Part shown: positions 6,457 to 9,185 of the stretch, in pieces
Layout: each line of letters begins with the position of its first letter
How positions within the stretch are numbered: position 1 is the first letter of the stretch
Assembly (NCBI GenBank): GCA_028679485.1
Contig: JAJRBL010000165.1
Span: 1 to 9,185, forward strand
Origin: Methanospirillum sp.
Lineage (GTDB): Archaea; Halobacteriota; Methanomicrobia; Methanomicrobiales; Methanospirillaceae
Direction: 5' to 3'
DNA: 9,185 bases
Notes under the pieces: model-generated
What the model was told of the DNA's origin: nothing
What the model saw: only the letters and a program-made list of their open reading frames with translations
Databases searched by the model: none
Translations under genes and position numbers: made by a program

Positions 6457-7157
6457 TATCAGGCAGATGGAGATCTCCCGTTCTTGTCATCATCGTAATC
6501 ATGGTACTGATGACTCCTGTGTACGCATCTTTTACCATAAAACCTGCAGAACGGGCATCTCCAGGGTTTACGCATGGTTGCCATCCGTCATATGATGAGT
6601 TTGTCATATCAACCCTTGCTGCAGATTTCACCTCTGACCGGACCGCTGGTGATGCGCCATTCCGGGTCCGTTTTTATGATATCTCGTACGGATTTGCAGA
6701 TAACAGAATCTGGGATTTTGGTGACGGTAATACCTCGAAGGAAAAAAACCCGGTCCATGTCTACCGTGAACCGGGGTCGTATGACGTCTCCCTGACCATC
6801 TTTTCGAATTATTCCTACGAGACCTCGATGTCAGATTATGGCAATATGAGCAGGGGTGAACTGGCAGATTTCATGTGGCAGAGCACAGACCGTGAATTGA
6901 ACTATATCAACGTATCAGAACGCGGCACCGGGGTCAGGCAGGAAGTTCCTGAAGACTGGTATCCTGAGCCGAAAAACCGGGTAACCATGCCCTCGGGAGT
7001 AGAAGGTGCGGTGGGAAGTGCCACTTTCAATGGAGAGGAGATTACGTTATACAATAACTCCCAGGGGTTCCTGACTGAGCGGGGGTATCAGGAAACACTT
7101 TCTGTAGATGGTGCCTACTATGTAGTGCAAAGTGTTCCCTATAATACCGGGTTTTAA
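6453..7157 (+). CDS. Secreted PKD-domain protein
   Basis: A 234-residue exported protein. After MISGRWR a hydrophobic stretch (9 to 25, ending PVYA) forms a signal peptide. Residues about 56 to 118 form a PKD domain, with the hallmark WDFGDGNTS (87 to 95) followed by NPVHVYREPGSYDVSLTI (99 to 116). PKD domains are beta-sandwich modules of surface proteins, often in cell-cell contacts or S-layer-associated proteins. The C-terminal half (about 120 to 234) matches nothing I recognise. There is no second membrane span, so the protein is either released or held by partners. The ATG at 6453 shares ATGA with the preceding stop. An in-frame ATG at 6375 would extend into the coding region of the upstream gene and place 26 residues before the signal peptide, so it is rejected. 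The gene belongs with its neighbours in a run of exported proteins. Confidence 0.87.
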   Translation: MISGRWRSPVLVIIVIMVLMTPVYASFTIKPAERASPGFTHGCHPSYDEFVISTLAADFTSDRTAGDAPFRVRFYDISYGFADNRIWDFGDGNTSKEKNPVHVYREPGSYDVSLTIFSNYSYETSMSDYGNMSRGELADFMWQSTDRELNYINVSERGTGVRQEVPEDWYPEPKNRVTMPSGVEGAVGSATFNGEEITLYNNSQGFLTERGYQETLSVDGAYYVVQSVPYNTGF

Positions 7158-7186
7158 TCTTTTTTATCTGGATGTGATAGAGATTT
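7158..7186 (+). promoter_or_regulatory. Short spacer with T6 tract and weak ribosome binding site before the TPR gene
   Basis: The 29 bases between the PKD gene and the TPR gene hold a run of six T (7160 to 7165), which could cause partial termination, and GTGAT (7174 to 7178), which could serve as a ribosome binding site eight bases before ATG 7187. No strong separate promoter is visible, so read-through from upstream is plausible. Confidence 0.35.
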
Positions 7187-9109
7187 ATGCCATGTAAGGA
7201 TTGTTATTCATATTTTGCGGGATCTGTTCTTCTTCTGGGATTTCTTTTATTCTGTGGATGCATCGATGATCACCCGGTAAATGTGGAAAATGTCTCGTCG
7301 AACCTCTCTCTCCAGGGAGATACCCTTGTTCAAAATGGAAGCACCCAGGATGCGCTTTCCGCATATGATGCGGCGATTCGCCTTAACGGTTCAGATCCGG
7401 CATTGTGGATGAAGGCATCAGATATTCTCCTCCATGAAACGGAAGATAACGAGGCAATAATCGGGTTCAGCCAGGTTTTACTCTTCGATCCCGATAATTC
7501 AACCGCCCTTACAAGGCGTGGGCAAGCCTACAACCGGACGGGAAATACCTCTGCTGCGTTTGCAGATCTCTCCCGGGCAGTCATCTCTGATCCCACTGAC
7601 AGGGATGCTCATATCGGTCTTGGTGACCTGTACGTGTTTCGGAATGAATCTGAATCAGCATTGTATGAATACCGGATCGCATCAAATCTCTCCCCGAAAT
7701 CCTTCGAAGTGTACGTAAAACAGGCCGATATCCTGTATAATTCCGGCAGGTACAACGAAGCGGCAAAAGCCTATGACAATGCGCTCAAAGTCAACCGGAG
7801 TGATGTATATTCATGGAAGAGACTGGGGGAGATGCTTCGTCTCTCTGACCGTCTGAAAGAGGCTGCGGTGGCATATAAAGAACTGAACAGCCTCATGCCG
7901 AATAATACAGAGAATGAACTGATAGAGGCTGAACTGCTCGAGAAAACCGGGAAATACCAGGAATCAAAGGATATCTATGCCCGTCTCGTTAAGAACGATC
8001 CGAAGAATGAAGTTCTCCTTGTTGCCCTTGCCCGGGTCCAGAATGTCCTTGGAGAGTATGAAGAGGCAGCAGCTGTATCCAGAAACGCTCTTCTTCTCAA
8101 CAGAAGTAATCCGGAGGTATGGTCAAACCTGGGATTTTCCTACGCAAACAGCAATCAGTTCAATGCATCGTTCGATGCATTCAACGAGTCGCTCCGGCTG
8201 AATCCGAAGGATTCGATAACCCTCACGAATGTAGGATTCCTTCTGATGCAGGAGGAGCGGTATCAGGAAGCACTGTACCGGTTTGACAATGCGACAAAAC
8301 TGGATAATTCCGATCCGGCGACCTGGATGCAGAGAGCCCGAGCGGAGCTTGCCTTAAGCAGGCGGGATGATGCCCAGCGTTCTGCAACCACGGCAACCAG
8401 GCTCTCACCTTATTCGCTGGATGCCTGGTATCTGCTTGGAGATGTTGCCTCCACGAACAAGGATTATGATACGGCAAAATACGCCTTAGAAACCGCACTC
8501 CAGATCGATCCGATGGATGAAGATTCATGGAAATATCTCGTCGAGACGATGCGCCAGCTGAACCAGGTAGACGAAACGATCAGGTATTATGATAAGGCGA
8601 TTGAAAAAAATCCGAATATTACCATCGCCTGGATGCGGAAAGGGTACGCGGCAGACCTGGCAAAGGCGTACGATCAGTCCGAGGCGGCATATGGCGAGGT
8701 GGTGAGGATCGAACCAAACAATACCGAGGGATGGACCAACCTGGGATTTGCCCGTTTCCAGCAGGGTAATTATTTCGGGGCGGTTGATGCCTTTAATGAG
8801 ACGATCAGGATAAACCCCAACGAATCGGTGTATTATATAAACCGCGGGGCAGCCTACCAGAAGATGGACCAGAATGACAAGGCATACGAGGATTTTGACA
8901 AGGCACTTCTCATAGATCCTGAAAGCAGGGAAGCACTCCTCGGGATGGGAAAAACCCTGTATAAGATGGGCAGAGTAAACGAGGCATATACATACTTTAA
9001 AAAGATAGGCGAAAACCTGTATATCGCCCGGGTATATGACAACCTCTACCAGGGGGTTACCTACTTCTCAAATAACTGGAACTATTGGCGATACACCTAC
9101 CAATGGTGA
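7187..9109 (+). CDS. TPR-repeat lipoprotein, predicted surface-exposed
   Basis: The 640-residue protein starts with a signal peptide whose hydrophobic core (about 11 to 23) ends in LFCGC, a lipobox-like motif with C25 as the likely lipidated residue. From about residue 38 to 610 it consists of some 16 to 17 tetratricopeptide repeats with the 34-residue rhythm and typical helix B ends such as AYDNALKVNRSD, FNESLRLNPKD, YDKAIEKNPN and FDKALLIDPES. TPR arrays form superhelical scaffolds for protein binding. About nineteen N-x-S/T sequons are spread through the repeats, which fits an extracellular, N-glycosylated location. The last 30 residues leave the TPR pattern and end in an aromatic-rich tail (NNWNYWRYTYQW). 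No enzymatic domain is present. It follows three genes for exported proteins, so it may be a scaffold for a surface complex, but the ligand is unknown. Confidence 0.92.
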   Translation: MPCKDCYSYFAGSVLLLGFLLFCGCIDDHPVNVENVSSNLSLQGDTLVQNGSTQDALSAYDAAIRLNGSDPALWMKASDILLHETEDNEAIIGFSQVLLFDPDNSTALTRRGQAYNRTGNTSAAFADLSRAVISDPTDRDAHIGLGDLYVFRNESESALYEYRIASNLSPKSFEVYVKQADILYNSGRYNEAAKAYDNALKVNRSDVYSWKRLGEMLRLSDRLKEAAVAYKELNSLMPNNTENELIEAELLEKTGKYQESKDIYARLVKNDPKNEVLLVALARVQNVLGEYEEAAAVSRNALLLNRSNPEVWSNLGFSYANSNQFNASFDAFNESLRLNPKDSITLTNVGFLLMQEERYQEALYRFDNATKLDNSDPATWMQRARAELALSRRDDAQRSATTATRLSPYSLDAWYLLGDVASTNKDYDTAKYALETALQIDPMDEDSWKYLVETMRQLNQVDETIRYYDKAIEKNPNITIAWMRKGYAADLAKAYDQSEAAYGEVVRIEPNNTEGWTNLGFARFQQGNYFGAVDAFNETIRINPNESVYYINRGAAYQKMDQNDKAYEDFDKALLIDPESREALLGMGKTLYKMGRVNEAYTYFKKIGENLYIARVYDNLYQGVTYFSNNWNYWRYTYQW

Positions 9110-9117
9110 AGGTACCC

Positions 9118-9123
9118 TTTTTT
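9118..9123 (+). terminator. T-tract terminator candidate after the TPR gene
   Basis: A run of six T begins nine bases after the TGA stop, preceded by CCC, in the position expected for an archaeal terminator closing the surface-protein cluster. The remaining bases to 9185 show no recognisable gene or RNA. Confidence 0.5.
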
Positions 9124-9185
9124 CGGAAGGGGTGAACTGTCCATCCTTATTCCTCTCTCTTTTGTTACCTTTCCGATTATCGTGA

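Noticed and set aside
7187..9109. TPR coding sequence as a DNA-level tandem repeat or CRISPR-like array
   Set aside because: The repeats are protein-level and diverged. No exact direct repeats with regular spacers were seen.

Overview
The window reads as a piece of a euryarchaeal methanogen chromosome, most likely order Methanomicrobiales. This rests on a methanofuran-pathway decarboxylase (MfnA), the archaeal diphthamide enzyme Dph2, an archaeal-type hypoxanthine/guanine phosphoribosyltransferase, a tRNA-Tyr with a short intron next to the anticodon, TATA-type promoters and GGTGA ribosome binding sites. The order-level placement comes from the overall look of the proteins. No species is claimed.

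Left half (1 to about 4780, minus strand): four genes packed head to tail with overlapping ends, in transcription order ppsA, mfnA, hpt, dph2. dph2 runs off the left edge. They serve gluconeogenic PEP formation, methanofuran (and possibly coenzyme A) precursor formation, purine salvage and elongation factor 2 modification. They share no single pathway, so this looks like a housekeeping operon held together by translational overlap. The 5' end of ppsA is odd. The conserved N-terminus is encoded, but no ATG, GTG or TTG opens it, and an in-frame ATG-ACG-TGA lies just upstream.

Centre (about 4855 to 5100): a near-palindromic TATA element sits between ppsA and a plus-strand tRNA pair, an intron-containing tRNA-Tyr(GUA) followed 12 bases later by tRNA-Asp(GUC), then a T-rich terminator.

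Right half (5155 to 9109, plus strand): four genes for exported proteins. Two are secreted proteins of unknown function that appear to share a C-terminal module. The third is a secreted PKD-domain protein whose start overlaps the previous stop (ATGA). The fourth is a large predicted lipoprotein made almost entirely of TPR repeats with many N-glycosylation sequons. Together they look like a cell-surface locus of unknown role, and they are the least characterised part of the window. The last 76 bases hold a T-tract terminator candidate and nothing else recognisable.
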